Shown: positions 43,094-54,512 of the stretch, one piece after another
Position numbering within the stretch: the stretch's first letter is position 1
Layout: each line of letters begins with the position of its first letter
Assembly (NCBI GenBank): GCA_009927165.1
Contig: RFNO01000108.1
Coordinates: 29,210 to 93,209 of the forward strand
Direction: 5' to 3'
DNA from: Pseudomonadota bacterium
Lineage (GTDB): Bacteria > Bdellovibrionota > FAC87 > UBA2466
DNA: 64,000 nucleotides
Notes under the pieces: model-generated
Seen by the model: only the letters and a program-made list of their open reading frames with translations
The model's database searches: none
Told to the model about the DNA's origin: nothing
Made by a program: the position numbers and the translations under genes

Positions 43094-43951
43094 ATGGCCC
43101 CACGGAGATGGTCTGTGACCCGATTAGATCAATCACTTAAAATGAGCTTACAAAAAGAAGGAAAGCAAAATCCTTTTTGGATTCTTGGTCCCTGCGTGAT
43201 TGAGAACCATGATTTGCTGAAGACAATCGCTCATTCAATCAAAACTATTTCAGAAAAACATCAAATCCCTGTGGTTTTTAAAGCGTCTTTCGACAAAGCA
43301 AATCGTACTTCGCATTCCAGTTTCCGAGGGCCCGGATTAGACGAGGGGCTCAAAGCGCTTCAATGGGTGAAAAAGGAATTTGAGCTGCCCGTGTTGACGG
43401 ATATTCATGAAGCTTGGCAAGCGGTACCTGTTGCCCAAGTGGTAGATGTTTTACAAATCCCTGCTTTTCTTTGCCGCCAAACCGATTTAATCGAAGCTGC
43501 TTGTAAGACGGGAAAACCGATTAATTTGAAAAAAGGGCAGTTTTTGAGTCCCTCAAATGTGATTCAATTGGTCGACAAACTCAAAAGTTTTGGTTCGAAA
43601 GACTTTTGGATTACTGAGCGTGGAGTAACTTTTGGTTATCAAAGATTAGTAGTGGATTTTTCGGCTTTCCCTCAAATGGAAAAGGCGCCTGCGGATCTTA
43701 TCCTGGATATTACTCACTCTGTTCAATTGCCTGGGGGGGATGGAAAAACCACGGGTGGAATCCGTGAAGCGGTTCCTTATTTAGCAAGAGCAGGAGCTGC
43801 AGTAGGGGTTGCAGGATTTTTTGCGGAAACTCACCCCCAACCCGATCAAGCTAAATCCGATGGACCGAATGCTTGGCCTTTGAATGAATTAGAAAAACTC
43901 ATGGTACATGTGAAAAATATTGCGAATGTAAGTTGGGGAGCTGTCAGATGA
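43094..43951 (+). CDS. kdsA: 3-deoxy-8-phosphooctulonate synthase
   Basis: KdsA condenses PEP and arabinose-5-phosphate to Kdo-8-phosphate for LPS. LGPCVIEN, FKASFDKANRTS, FRGPGLDEGL, TDIHEAWQA, IPAFLCRQTDL, LKKGQFLSP and ITHSVQLPGG are all present. The Cys in GPCVIE marks the metal-dependent class (E. coli has Asn). The start is uncertain: ATG 43094 is used; TTG 43067 and ATG 43142 are alternatives and none has a good ribosome-binding site. Confidence 0.93.
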   Translation: MAPRRWSVTRLDQSLKMSLQKEGKQNPFWILGPCVIENHDLLKTIAHSIKTISEKHQIPVVFKASFDKANRTSHSSFRGPGLDEGLKALQWVKKEFELPVLTDIHEAWQAVPVAQVVDVLQIPAFLCRQTDLIEAACKTGKPINLKKGQFLSPSNVIQLVDKLKSFGSKDFWITERGVTFGYQRLVVDFSAFPQMEKAPADLILDITHSVQLPGGDGKTTGGIREAVPYLARAGAAVGVAGFFAETHPQPDQAKSDGPNAWPLNELEKLMVHVKNIANVSWGAVR

Positions 43952-44919
43952 TGACTCCCAACGATATTGTTTTAATCGGGCGACAGACGCTAGAAAAAGA
44001 AGCTCGGGCCCTCTCTTCTTTTGTGGGGAATCTGAACGAAAACTTTTCGGAAGCGGCACAAAGAATTCTCCATTGTAAAGGCTCGGTTCTTTTGACTGGT
44101 ATTGGTAAGTCCGGTTTGGTGGCCCGAAAGTGGTCCTCAACGTTTTCCAGTACTGGGACTAAAAGTTATTTTATCAATCCAGCCGAAGCCTCTCACGGTG
44201 ATCTTGGAATTATGCATCCTGAGGACCTTCTTGTTTCTCTCAGTTACAGCGGGGAAACTGAGGAATTAGGTTCTATTATTCGTTATGCTAAGGAGATGGG
44301 GATATACAGAATCGGAGTAACGGGTAATACTTCAAGCTCACTTGCTCGCCAAACAGATACCGTGTTGTCCGTTTATACTCCGGAAGAAGTCTGTCCTCTC
44401 AATTTAGCTCCGACTACTTCTACAACGGTCATGATGGCGTTGGGAGACGCTTTAGCGGTTACTTTGATGAAGCTTAGAGGATTTACTGAAAAGGATTTTG
44501 CACGACTTCATCCGGGAGGTTCTCTGGGGCGGCGGCTGTGGTTGCGAGTGCGAGATATCATGCACGCTAAAGAAGCCTTACCCTTGGTTAAGCCCACTGA
44601 CTCTTGGAAATCAGTGCTCTTAATCATGACGGAAAAGCGTTTGGGGCTCGCAGTGGTAATGGAAGCTGATACGGTTTTGGGAGTTATCACGGATGGTGAT
44701 CTGAGACGATTTATTCAATCAGAGAAATTTAATAATCAGGCACTAGCATGCGATTTTATGACTCGAGATCCTAAGTTTGTTTCTGAGGACAGTTTGGTGG
44801 TAGAAGCCAGAGAAATATTCGAGAAGAATTCCATACAACAACTCTTGGTAAAAAGTGATGCAGGAACCGTTACGGGTGTAGTGCATTTTCACGATCTTCT
44901 AAAACGGAAAGTGTTGTAG
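43948..44919 (+). CDS. kdsD: D-arabinose 5-phosphate isomerase (SIS + CBS pair)
   Basis: It supplies the KdsA substrate from ribulose-5-phosphate. The SIS domain (about 1-200) has LTGIGKSGLVARK, EASHGDLGIM, LSYSGETEEL and FARLHPGGSLGRRL; two CBS domains follow (about 205-323). ATG 43948 overlaps the kdsA stop (ATGA) and has GGGGAG 7 bp upstream, better than an upstream in-frame TTG. 323 residues. Confidence 0.94.
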   Translation: MMTPNDIVLIGRQTLEKEARALSSFVGNLNENFSEAAQRILHCKGSVLLTGIGKSGLVARKWSSTFSSTGTKSYFINPAEASHGDLGIMHPEDLLVSLSYSGETEELGSIIRYAKEMGIYRIGVTGNTSSSLARQTDTVLSVYTPEEVCPLNLAPTTSTTVMMALGDALAVTLMKLRGFTEKDFARLHPGGSLGRRLWLRVRDIMHAKEALPLVKPTDSWKSVLLIMTEKRLGLAVVMEADTVLGVITDGDLRRFIQSEKFNNQALACDFMTRDPKFVSEDSLVVEAREIFEKNSIQQLLVKSDAGTVTGVVHFHDLLKRKVL

Positions 44920-45473
44920 TGAGCCAACCCGGAAAGCCAGCCATCTTCTTAGACCGAGATGGTACCATCATCGAAGATCTCAATTATCCTCGGGATCCTG
45001 AGAAGGTAGTTTTGATTCCCGGTGCGATTGAGGGACTGAAAGAAATGGCACAAAAAGGCTACTTGCTTTTTGTGATAAGTAATCAGTCTGGTGTTGGCCG
45101 AGGGCTCATCACGGACAAAGAGTTCGTTGCAGTTCACGAAAGAGTTTCCGAAATTCTGAAGAGCCAGGGCATCGAAATAAAAGAATTTGGGTATTGCTTC
45201 CATAAGCCAGAGGATCTGTGCCAATGCCGAAAACCTGGAAATTTTTTCATTAAGCAGTTTTCTCAAATTCATTTGGTTCAATTGTCCCAGAGTTATTCCA
45301 TCGGGGATAAATGGTGCGATGTTGAATTAGGAGTTAAAGTAGGTGCACAAGGAGCATTAGTTTTGACCGGAAAAGGAACAACTTCTCTACAAGAAAATAG
45401 AATCTTTGAGAAGAGTGGCCTGGTCTTCAAAGACTTATGGAGTTTTGCTAGGTTTTTACCGAATAAAAATTGA
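44919..45473 (+). CDS. HAD-IIIA phosphatase, GmhB-like
   Basis: A 184-residue HAD hydrolase: FLDRDGTIIEDLNYPRDPEKV (catalytic Asp pair), FVISNQSGVGRG, then the zinc-loop type CFHKPEDLCQCRKP and IGDKWCDVELG. This is the pattern of D-glycero-manno-heptose-1,7-bisphosphate phosphatase. Its place after kdsA-kdsD makes a Kdo-8-phosphate phosphatase role possible, since no separate kdsC is seen. Its GTG start shares a base with the kdsD stop. Confidence 0.85.
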   Translation: MSQPGKPAIFLDRDGTIIEDLNYPRDPEKVVLIPGAIEGLKEMAQKGYLLFVISNQSGVGRGLITDKEFVAVHERVSEILKSQGIEIKEFGYCFHKPEDLCQCRKPGNFFIKQFSQIHLVQLSQSYSIGDKWCDVELGVKVGAQGALVLTGKGTTSLQENRIFEKSGLVFKDLWSFARFLPNKN

Positions 45474-45476
45474 TTC

Positions 45477-47342
45477 CTACTCTACCGTAACACTTTTTGC
45501 GAGGTTCCTGGGTTTATCAACATCCGCTCCTCTTCCGACAGCCACATGATAGGCCAAAAGCTGCAGAGGAATGGTTAGAAGAATGGGATTCAAAGCCCAA
45601 GTCGTCTTAGGAATTCCGATGTAGTAATCGGATTCCTTTTTCAGTATCTGGTCTTCTCCACTTCCCAAAGTGATAATCATTCCCCCGCGACTTTTAATTT
45701 CTTGAAGATTGCTCATCATTTTCTCGTAAAGGAGAGCACTCATTGAGTCGGGGTTAGCTTCCGTTCCATTAGCCAGAGGCGACAACATGACACTTGCAAC
45801 TTTTTTGTCAATCAGCGCGATAGGACCATGCTTGATTTCTCCGGCTGGATATCCTTCCGCATGGGCATAGCTGATTTCTTTTAGTTTCAAGGAACCTTCT
45901 AAAGCAATCGGATAATTAACGTCTCTTCCTAAGTAAAAAAAGAAATCCTTTTTTTGTAGGTGAGGAGCTAAGGCTTCAATTTGATTATCAACAGCAAGAG
46001 TACTTTCGATCAAAAAAGGTAACTTAAGTGCTTCCGCAGTATGGTCTTTTGCTTGTTGTTCACTCAGATGGCCTCGAATGTAGCCCAATTCTACTGCAAA
46101 CAAGAAAAGTACTACTAACTGGGTTGTAAAGGCTTTAGTTGAAGCAACTCCGATTTCAGGACCCGCATTGGTATAAAGCACAATATCTGATTCTCTCGCT
46201 AGAGTGCTCTCGCGGACATTGCAGATGGCTAACGTTTTTACTCCCTTAACTTTCGCTTCTCTTTCAGCTGCAAGTGTATCAGCCGTCTCTCCAGATTGAG
46301 AAATAAGTAGGGTAAAGGAGTCTTTATCTAAAATAGGATCGCGGTAACGGAACTCCGAACCAAAATCTACGTCAACAGCTACTCGAGCAAACTTTTCAAT
46401 ATAATATTTCCCTACGAGAGCAGCATGGCGAGCAGTTCCGCAAGCTACGATTGAAATAGATTTTAAGTTTTTTAGTTGTTCAAGATAGGGTTTTAACTCC
46501 GGTATCGATACCAGCCCCTTTTCGTGATTAATCTTACTTTCAATGGTGTTCGCTACAGCTTGGCTTTGCTCGTAAATTTCTTTGAGCATGAAATGGCGAT
46601 AGCCACCTTTTTCCATTTGATCAGGGGTCCAGTGGATCGTTTTGACTTCGAAAGTGACTGGAGCGCCTAAAGAATCATAAACTTCGATGGAGCCCTTCTT
46701 ACAAATAACGTACTCATTATCTTTTAAATAAATTACTCGATTGGTGCGGTGAAGTATGGCTTGCACATCGGATGCAAGAAAGTTTTCATTTTGCCCAAGA
46801 CCTACTAAAAGAGGAGCCCCATTTCTCAACCCGATTAAGAGATCTGGCTCCCGATCACTCATTACTACAAACGCATAAGAGCCTTTGAGACGTGGAATTA
46901 CGGCAGTGATTGCTTGTTGAAGGTTTTTTCCTTTTTGAATTTCTATGTCAAACAAGTGAGCTACAATTTCTGAGTCAGTATCACTGGTTATTTTTCGTTT
47001 GAGCTGTTTTAGCGCTTCTTTGTGCTCCAAATAATTTTCGATAATACCGTTGTGGACGAGGGTTACGGAACCGACTCGGTGGGGATGAGCATTGATTTCG
47101 TTAGGAGCTCCATGCGTAGCCCATCGAGTGTGACCAATTCCGAGCGAACCTTCAAAATGGCGGCCAATTAATTTATCTTCAAGGCTTTGAATGCGGCCCT
47201 TAGAACGGTATACCCCGACTTGGTCTTTTTCTAAAATGGCGATGCCAGCAGAATCGTAACCCCGATACTCTAAGCGCTTGAGTCCATCTAGAAGGATGTC
47301 TTTGGGGTCACACACACCGTTGTAACCAATAATTCCGCACAT
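45477..47342 (-). CDS. glmS: Glutamine-fructose-6-phosphate aminotransferase
   Basis: GlmS makes glucosamine-6-phosphate, the entry to peptidoglycan and LPS. The N-terminal glutaminase begins MCGIIGYNG with the nucleophile Cys 2, and GHTRWATHGAP follows. Two SIS domains have ACGTARHAA, SQSGETADTL, STKAFTTQ and HAEGYPAGEIKHGP, ending KSVTVE. The 621-residue length is usual. A promoter candidate lies just upstream. No glmS ribozyme is recognised in the 88-bp gap. Confidence 0.96.
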   Translation of the reverse strand: MCGIIGYNGVCDPKDILLDGLKRLEYRGYDSAGIAILEKDQVGVYRSKGRIQSLEDKLIGRHFEGSLGIGHTRWATHGAPNEINAHPHRVGSVTLVHNGIIENYLEHKEALKQLKRKITSDTDSEIVAHLFDIEIQKGKNLQQAITAVIPRLKGSYAFVVMSDREPDLLIGLRNGAPLLVGLGQNENFLASDVQAILHRTNRVIYLKDNEYVICKKGSIEVYDSLGAPVTFEVKTIHWTPDQMEKGGYRHFMLKEIYEQSQAVANTIESKINHEKGLVSIPELKPYLEQLKNLKSISIVACGTARHAALVGKYYIEKFARVAVDVDFGSEFRYRDPILDKDSFTLLISQSGETADTLAAEREAKVKGVKTLAICNVRESTLARESDIVLYTNAGPEIGVASTKAFTTQLVVLFLFAVELGYIRGHLSEQQAKDHTAEALKLPFLIESTLAVDNQIEALAPHLQKKDFFFYLGRDVNYPIALEGSLKLKEISYAHAEGYPAGEIKHGPIALIDKKVASVMLSPLANGTEANPDSMSALLYEKMMSNLQEIKSRGGMIITLGSGEDQILKKESDYYIGIPKTTWALNPILLTIPLQLLAYHVAVGRGADVDKPRNLAKSVTVE

Positions 47343-47368
47343 GGCTCCATTGCCCCCTTAAAACTCCA

Positions 47369-47397
47369 GGTTTATCCGTATTTAGGAGGCTTTTCAA
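47369..47397 (-). promoter_or_regulatory. Candidate sigma-70 promoter for glmS
   Basis: On the minus strand TTGAAA (complement of 47392-47397) and TAAACC (complement of 47369-47374) are 17 bp apart, in the 88-bp gap between asnB and glmS. Confidence 0.5.
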
Positions 47398-47430
47398 GGA
47401 CTCCATTAAGGCTATTAAACCCCCTTATTA

Positions 47431-49380
47431 TTAACTACTTAACCAGGATTGAAACATCAGAATATCCCAAAGTTGATGCTGCCAATTGCGCTCTGCTGAT
47501 AAATGCTCTTTCCACTTTTGGCGCACTTCTTGAGAGTTCAGGAATCCTTCAGTTTTTAATCTACTTTCATCGAGGAGCTCTTCAGCCCAAGGACGAAGCG
47601 GACCTCGAATCCAGTCTCCAACTGGGACACTAAAACCCATTTTGGGCCGTTCAAAAAGTTCTGTTGGAAGATAGGTTTTTAAAATCTGCTTTAAAATAAA
47701 TTTTCCGGAGCCATTTCTGATTTTCAAATTCATTGGAATTGAACAGGCAAGCTCGACCACTCTGTGGTCCAATAAAGGCATTCTCCCTTCTAAGCTGACG
47801 GACATAGTTGTTCGATCCATCTTTACGAGAATGTCGTCGGGAAGATAGGTAACCAGGTCGAAGTACATCATTCTTTGAGCTACATCTTCAACTTGAGGCC
47901 AGGAATTGGAGTCTGTGATTAAAGTGGAATACTGCTCTTGAGAAAGAGTAATTTTTCCTGGCGGATTAAAATGGGAAGTTAAGGCGATATAAAGCTCGTG
48001 CTGATCTTTCACGCCCAAAACTTCAACTAATTTTTGAATTTTCTCTCCAGGGGATGCCCAACGCATTTTTTTCGGAAGGAGCTTTTCCAAAGAGTGAAAA
48101 ACCCGGTCCCAGTATTTTGGTCTTATAGAATTAAGGAGGAAGGCTAGATTATTTTTTAGTTGGGGCTTCATTTCACCAAATCTCTGCCAAAAAGTTTTTC
48201 CCCAAAGATAGCGATTATATCCTGCAAATAATTCGTCGCCTCCGTCTCCAGAAAGACTGACGGTAACTTTTGTTTTGGCTAGTTTTGAAACCAAATAACA
48301 AGGAATCTGGGAAGCATCCGCAAACGGCTCATCAAACATGTTAGGAATCAGGGGAATTACTCCTTGGGCTTCACTCGGGGTAACTAAAATTTCAGTATGA
48401 TCCGTTCCTAAATGGTTCGCTATTTGCTTTGCAAATACTGCTTCATTAAAAGCAGCTTCCTCGAAACCAACAGTGAAGGTTTTGATAGGCTTGCTGCTTT
48501 GTGATTGCATCAAAGAAACAATCAGTGATGAATCAATTCCTCCAGAGAGGAAGGCACCCAAAGGGACGTCTGCTTCCATTCGCATTTGGACTGCGTTTTT
48601 TAAAAGCGAATGAAGAGTTTCCTCTGTTTCCTCAGCAGACCGGTCGATGGTAGAAGAGGCGTATTGATTATAAATATCTCCTGCTGACCAATAGGATTTA
48701 ATGCGAATGTCTCCTTCCTGTCCCAACTCTAAAAAGCAAGCCGGAGGAAGCTTCGAAATCTTTTCATAAGCTGAGAAAGGTGCTGGAATACAGTTGTGTT
48801 GGAAAAAAAGGGAAATAGCCTTTTTGTCGATTGGGTTCTTAAATCCTGAAAGCGATTTGATCGATTTTAATTCCGATCCAAAGACAAAGGAGTGATTTAC
48901 CCATCCGTAGTATAGCGGCTTTTCACCAATTCGGTCCCGAGAAAGGGAAAGTTTTCGGAGCTCGCGATCCCAGATCGCAATGGCGAACATGCCATTTAGC
49001 CTTTTTAACGTATCCTCAAATCCCCAGCAGCTAATAGCTGCGAGGAGAACCTCAGTGTCAGAGCGACCTCGAAAACCAAACGGAAATTTACTCGAACTCA
49101 GTACTTCTTTTTTTAGCTCTGCGTGGTTATAAATTTCGCCATTAAAGACTAAAACGTATCTACCGCATGCTGATTGCATCGGTTGGCGTCCTTGTTCCGA
49201 CAGATCTAAAATGGCCAATCTTCTGAAGCCTAACGAAATCCCTTGGGAGGCATCTACCCAATGAGAACCATCATCCGGTCCACGATGATGAATTGCGTCA
49301 GTCATTTCAAGAGTTCGGTCTACGTACCAATCCATCGATTGATTGGCGAGGGGATTGAGTAAGCCAGCAAAGCCACACAT
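47431..49380 (-). CDS. asnB: Asparagine synthase (glutamine-hydrolysing)-like amidotransferase
   Basis: A 649-residue protein with a class II glutaminase domain (MCGFAGLLNP, Cys 2; FNGEIYNHAEL; GRSDTEVLLAA) and an ATP-pyrophosphatase synthetase domain (FLSGGIDSSLIV, SLSGDGGDELFAGYNRY, VKMDRTTMSVSLEGRMPLLDH). It is found in the sugar region, where paralogues (WbpS/Alb-like) can amidate sugars, but true asparagine synthesis is equally likely. Divergent from the GT2 gene. Confidence 0.9.
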   Translation of the reverse strand: MCGFAGLLNPLANQSMDWYVDRTLEMTDAIHHRGPDDGSHWVDASQGISLGFRRLAILDLSEQGRQPMQSACGRYVLVFNGEIYNHAELKKEVLSSSKFPFGFRGRSDTEVLLAAISCWGFEDTLKRLNGMFAIAIWDRELRKLSLSRDRIGEKPLYYGWVNHSFVFGSELKSIKSLSGFKNPIDKKAISLFFQHNCIPAPFSAYEKISKLPPACFLELGQEGDIRIKSYWSAGDIYNQYASSTIDRSAEETEETLHSLLKNAVQMRMEADVPLGAFLSGGIDSSLIVSLMQSQSSKPIKTFTVGFEEAAFNEAVFAKQIANHLGTDHTEILVTPSEAQGVIPLIPNMFDEPFADASQIPCYLVSKLAKTKVTVSLSGDGGDELFAGYNRYLWGKTFWQRFGEMKPQLKNNLAFLLNSIRPKYWDRVFHSLEKLLPKKMRWASPGEKIQKLVEVLGVKDQHELYIALTSHFNPPGKITLSQEQYSTLITDSNSWPQVEDVAQRMMYFDLVTYLPDDILVKMDRTTMSVSLEGRMPLLDHRVVELACSIPMNLKIRNGSGKFILKQILKTYLPTELFERPKMGFSVPVGDWIRGPLRPWAEELLDESRLKTEGFLNSQEVRQKWKEHLSAERNWQHQLWDILMFQSWLSS

Positions 49381-49433
49381 AATACGAATTGTGACATCTT
49401 TAACTCCTGCAGGAAAGGACCTTGGTCTGAAAA

Positions 49434-51514
<2,081 letters not shown>

Positions 51515-52255
51515 ATGTTAACCCGCATCTTGGCTGTTGTAGCACCTGTGATTTTTCTTTTCTTCACTGCTTGCAGCGGTGATAGCAATTCACCTCCACC
51601 TAATCCGGTTCCACAGCCTCAAGCAGTGGACAAAGAGATGCTAGATAATTTGTACAATCAAGCTCAACGAGCAAAATCGAGCTGCACTCAAGACTACACT
51701 CCCATTTTTATTCAGATTGCATCGGCCTATCAGGCTTCTTCAACGTGCGGGGCACCGATTCCCGGTAATCCTGGAGTTCCCGTTCAAGGGGCTCCTATTG
51801 CGGGTGGTCCAGTCGCAGGAGCACCGGTGATTGCTGCTTTTGATCCCTATGGGATGGGTGTTCAACCGCCAGCTATAGCCGGTCAAATGAGGTCTCAATG
51901 TGTGCCTCCCGTGGTGCAGCCACTAACTCAGGTTCAACCCCAGTCTAGTAACTGCAGTAACGATTTACTGAATGTGATGTTAACTTTTAATTCGATTAAA
52001 ATGAGCAACGGAGTTTTGTATTCATCTTTGCCTGAAGCCCAACGATGGCTCGCCCAAACGCTGGGTGGAATTCTGGCGGGTGTGGGGGGCAACATACAAG
52101 GAGCAGGAATTAGCTTGGCGACCAATCCACAAATGCAACAGTTCTTGATCGGGACTGCTGCTAACCAAGTTCGCAATGTGATTCTGCCGACAGTTCAGGG
52201 GAGTGCTCCGAATGCCGGACAATTATTCAATCAATATGCACAACCCTATCTTTGA
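51515..52255 (+). CDS. Lipoprotein with Pro/Gly/Ala-rich segment
   Basis: A 246-residue protein with lipobox FFTAC (Cys 20). A Pro-rich linker (SPPPNPVPQPQ) precedes a helix, then a P-G-A-V/I repeat-like stretch (GNPGVPVQGAPIAGGPVAGAPV, about 88-110) and a Gly/Ala-rich helical C-terminus (GGILAGVGGNIQGAG). Five further cysteines are visible. No family is recognised. ATG 51515 follows GGAGAG; the frame is open further upstream but the leader there is structured. An intrinsic terminator follows. Confidence 0.7.
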   Translation: MLTRILAVVAPVIFLFFTACSGDSNSPPPNPVPQPQAVDKEMLDNLYNQAQRAKSSCTQDYTPIFIQIASAYQASSTCGAPIPGNPGVPVQGAPIAGGPVAGAPVIAAFDPYGMGVQPPAIAGQMRSQCVPPVVQPLTQVQPQSSNCSNDLLNVMLTFNSIKMSNGVLYSSLPEAQRWLAQTLGGILAGVGGNIQGAGISLATNPQMQQFLIGTAANQVRNVILPTVQGSAPNAGQLFNQYAQPYL

Positions 52256-52284
52256 TTAATGATCTTAAAGTCAGTACGAGCTAG

Positions 52285-52335
52285 AACAGCTCGGATTCCT
52301 GCGATTGGGCAAGGGCCGAGCTGTTTTTTTTGTTT
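52285..52335 (+). terminator. Intrinsic terminator after the lipoprotein gene
   Basis: AACAGCTCGG (52285-52294) and CCGAGCTGTT (52316-52325) form a perfect 10-bp stem around a 21-nt loop, followed by a T-run. It separates the lipoprotein gene from the copper ATPase. Confidence 0.92.
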
Positions 52336-52375
52336 ACGGGATGTCGAATATCTCAAGAGCTGGTAAGCTCTGACC

Positions 52376-54430
52376 ATGGTTGCCCACCCGGAAAATAAAA
52401 GCCCATCTGAAATTAGTTGTTGTACAGCTCCTGTAAATCCCAACTCCACTCATGCAACGAAATCAAGCGAGCTCGTTAAATGGAATCGACTTTTTTGGGG
52501 AGCACTTTTTTGCACGCTTCCTGTTTGGTTACTCTCCATGAGGGGGATGTTACTGAAAACCCATTTTTCTGGTCCTCTACAAGCGATTTTTACTTTTTTA
52601 AGTGTTTTTGTGTTTGGAAAACCAGTTTTTGAAAAGGCTTGGCTATCATTCAAAACGCGAAATCTGAACATGTTTTCATTAATCGCAGTGGGCACTTTGA
52701 GCTCTTTTCTCTTGAGCATGGGAATTCTCATATTTGGCCATGAGACTTTTCACCAGGAATTTTATTTTGAGGGCGCTGCCACACTCATCTGCTTTGTTTT
52801 ATTGGGGCAGATATTGGAAGCAAAGGCTAGTGAGCGAACAAATCGAGCGATAGAGGCTTTGGGTGAGCTGCTACCAAGAATGGCTAAAAGGTTTAAAAGT
52901 AATGGAGAGGAAGAAGAAGTACTTATTTCTCAAATAAAAAAGGGGGATCTGATAAAAGTGCTTCCCGGGGCCAAAATACCTTTAGATGGACGTGTGATTC
53001 AGGGGACTACTTCTGTCGATGAGTCTCTTGTCACGGGAGAGTCATTGCCGGTTGAAAAGACAGTTAACTCTCGAGTAATCGCAGGAACATTGAATGGATT
53101 GGGGACTTTCTTGTTCCAAGTAGAGAAGGAAGAAAGCGAAACCATTATCTCTAAAATTATTGCTTCTGTTTTTGAAGCTCAAGCGGCCCGAATTCCTATT
53201 CAACAACTGGCTGACAAAGTAGCGGCTAGCTTCATCCCTTGGATTTTTGCAATTGCCTTTATCACAACTGGTTTGTGGTGGATTCAAGCCAAATCGGCTT
53301 GGGTAACAGCTGTGTACTACGGGGTTTCGGTTTTGATGATTGCTTGTCCATGTGCTTTAGGATTGGCAACCCCCATTGCTATCCTAGTAGGGACATCTCT
53401 TTCTGCGAAATTTGGGATTCTGTTTCGGAAGCCAGAGGCAATTCAAACCTTGGAAGAGGTCGATACCCTTGTTTTTGATAAAACTGGCACATTAACTCAG
53501 GGGAGGCCATCTTTGATCACTTTCCGTGCTTTTCCTGATTCGGAAAGTCATCACCTTCTTCAAGTTGCCGCAAGTTTGGAGAATTCGAGCGAGCATCCCC
53601 TGGCCCGGTCCGTATTGCAGGCTGCCGAGAAGAAGGGCATTACAACCTATTTAAAGGTTTCGTTGTTTCAAAATCTTCCTGGAAAAGGGATTTTAGGATT
53701 AATTGGTGGAAAAAAAGTGTTTTTGGGCAATCGAGAACTTTTAGAGAGTCATCACATTTCTTGCAATGCATTTCTTCCTCAAGTTCAGGAACTCCTAAAT
53801 AAAGGAGAGACAGTCATTTACCTTGCGATTGATAAAGAAGTGAAGGCGTTATTAGGCATTACTGATCCCTTAAAAGAAACCTCGGAGCGTGTTTTGTCGA
53901 ATTTTAGAGCTCAAGGTTTTCAGTTATTCATCGCTTCCGGAGACCATCCAAAGATAGTTTCAGAAATTGCTCATCAAGTTGGCGTTAAAGAGTGGAAAGC
54001 GGAATTAAAGCCGATCGATAAATTGAATTGGGTGAAAGAGCTTCAGAGCTCGGGGCAAAAGATTGTTTTTCTAGGGGATGGCATCAACGATGCTCCCGCA
54101 CTCGCACAAGCCGATGTGGGGATAGCCATGGGATCTGGAACCGACGTAGCGAATGAGAGCGCAAGCATTACGTTGGTAAAAGGTAACCTTGATGGGGTAG
54201 TGAGAGCTTTGCTGCTGAGTTCGGCCATGATGAAAATAATTCGGCAAAATCTCTTTTGGGCTTTTTCCTACAACATCATTGGTATTCCGTTGGCCGCGGG
54301 TATTTTTTATCCCATGTGGGGAATTCGTCTCAATCCTATATTTGCAAGTCTTGCGATGACCTTGAGTTCCCTCTTAGTGGTGGGCAATTCACTGCGTCTT
54401 AATCGGTTGGTTTTTCGCGTCGCAAAATAA
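52376..54430 (+). CDS. copA: Copper-type P1B-1 ATPase
   Basis: P1B ATPases pump heavy metals across the inner membrane. The 684-residue product has TM6 ACPCALGLATP, phosphorylation loop FDKTGTLTQG (about residue 366), SSEHPLARSV with the HP motif, and GDGINDAPALAQADVGIAMGSGTD. YNIIGIP in TM7 and MTLSS in TM8 are the signatures of the Cu(I) class. No HMA domain is present; a short N-terminus with a Cys-Cys pair (C15-C16) and His residues may take its place. A 6-bp hairpin (52356-52371) ends 4 bp before the ATG and no good ribosome-binding site is seen. Confidence 0.92.
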   Translation: MVAHPENKSPSEISCCTAPVNPNSTHATKSSELVKWNRLFWGALFCTLPVWLLSMRGMLLKTHFSGPLQAIFTFLSVFVFGKPVFEKAWLSFKTRNLNMFSLIAVGTLSSFLLSMGILIFGHETFHQEFYFEGAATLICFVLLGQILEAKASERTNRAIEALGELLPRMAKRFKSNGEEEEVLISQIKKGDLIKVLPGAKIPLDGRVIQGTTSVDESLVTGESLPVEKTVNSRVIAGTLNGLGTFLFQVEKEESETIISKIIASVFEAQAARIPIQQLADKVAASFIPWIFAIAFITTGLWWIQAKSAWVTAVYYGVSVLMIACPCALGLATPIAILVGTSLSAKFGILFRKPEAIQTLEEVDTLVFDKTGTLTQGRPSLITFRAFPDSESHHLLQVAASLENSSEHPLARSVLQAAEKKGITTYLKVSLFQNLPGKGILGLIGGKKVFLGNRELLESHHISCNAFLPQVQELLNKGETVIYLAIDKEVKALLGITDPLKETSERVLSNFRAQGFQLFIASGDHPKIVSEIAHQVGVKEWKAELKPIDKLNWVKELQSSGQKIVFLGDGINDAPALAQADVGIAMGSGTDVANESASITLVKGNLDGVVRALLLSSAMMKIIRQNLFWAFSYNIIGIPLAAGIFYPMWGIRLNPIFASLAMTLSSLLVVGNSLRLNRLVFRVAK

Positions 54431-54512
54431 AAAACTTTTTCTGACCTTTTTCGTTTTTCGAGCGCTGTGGTAAATTGATCCGAATCTAAAACCCTTTTTT
54501 GGAAACCCAACC

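Noticed and set aside
47343..47430. glmS ribozyme
   Set aside because: The gap is only 88 bp and no core ribozyme pattern is seen.
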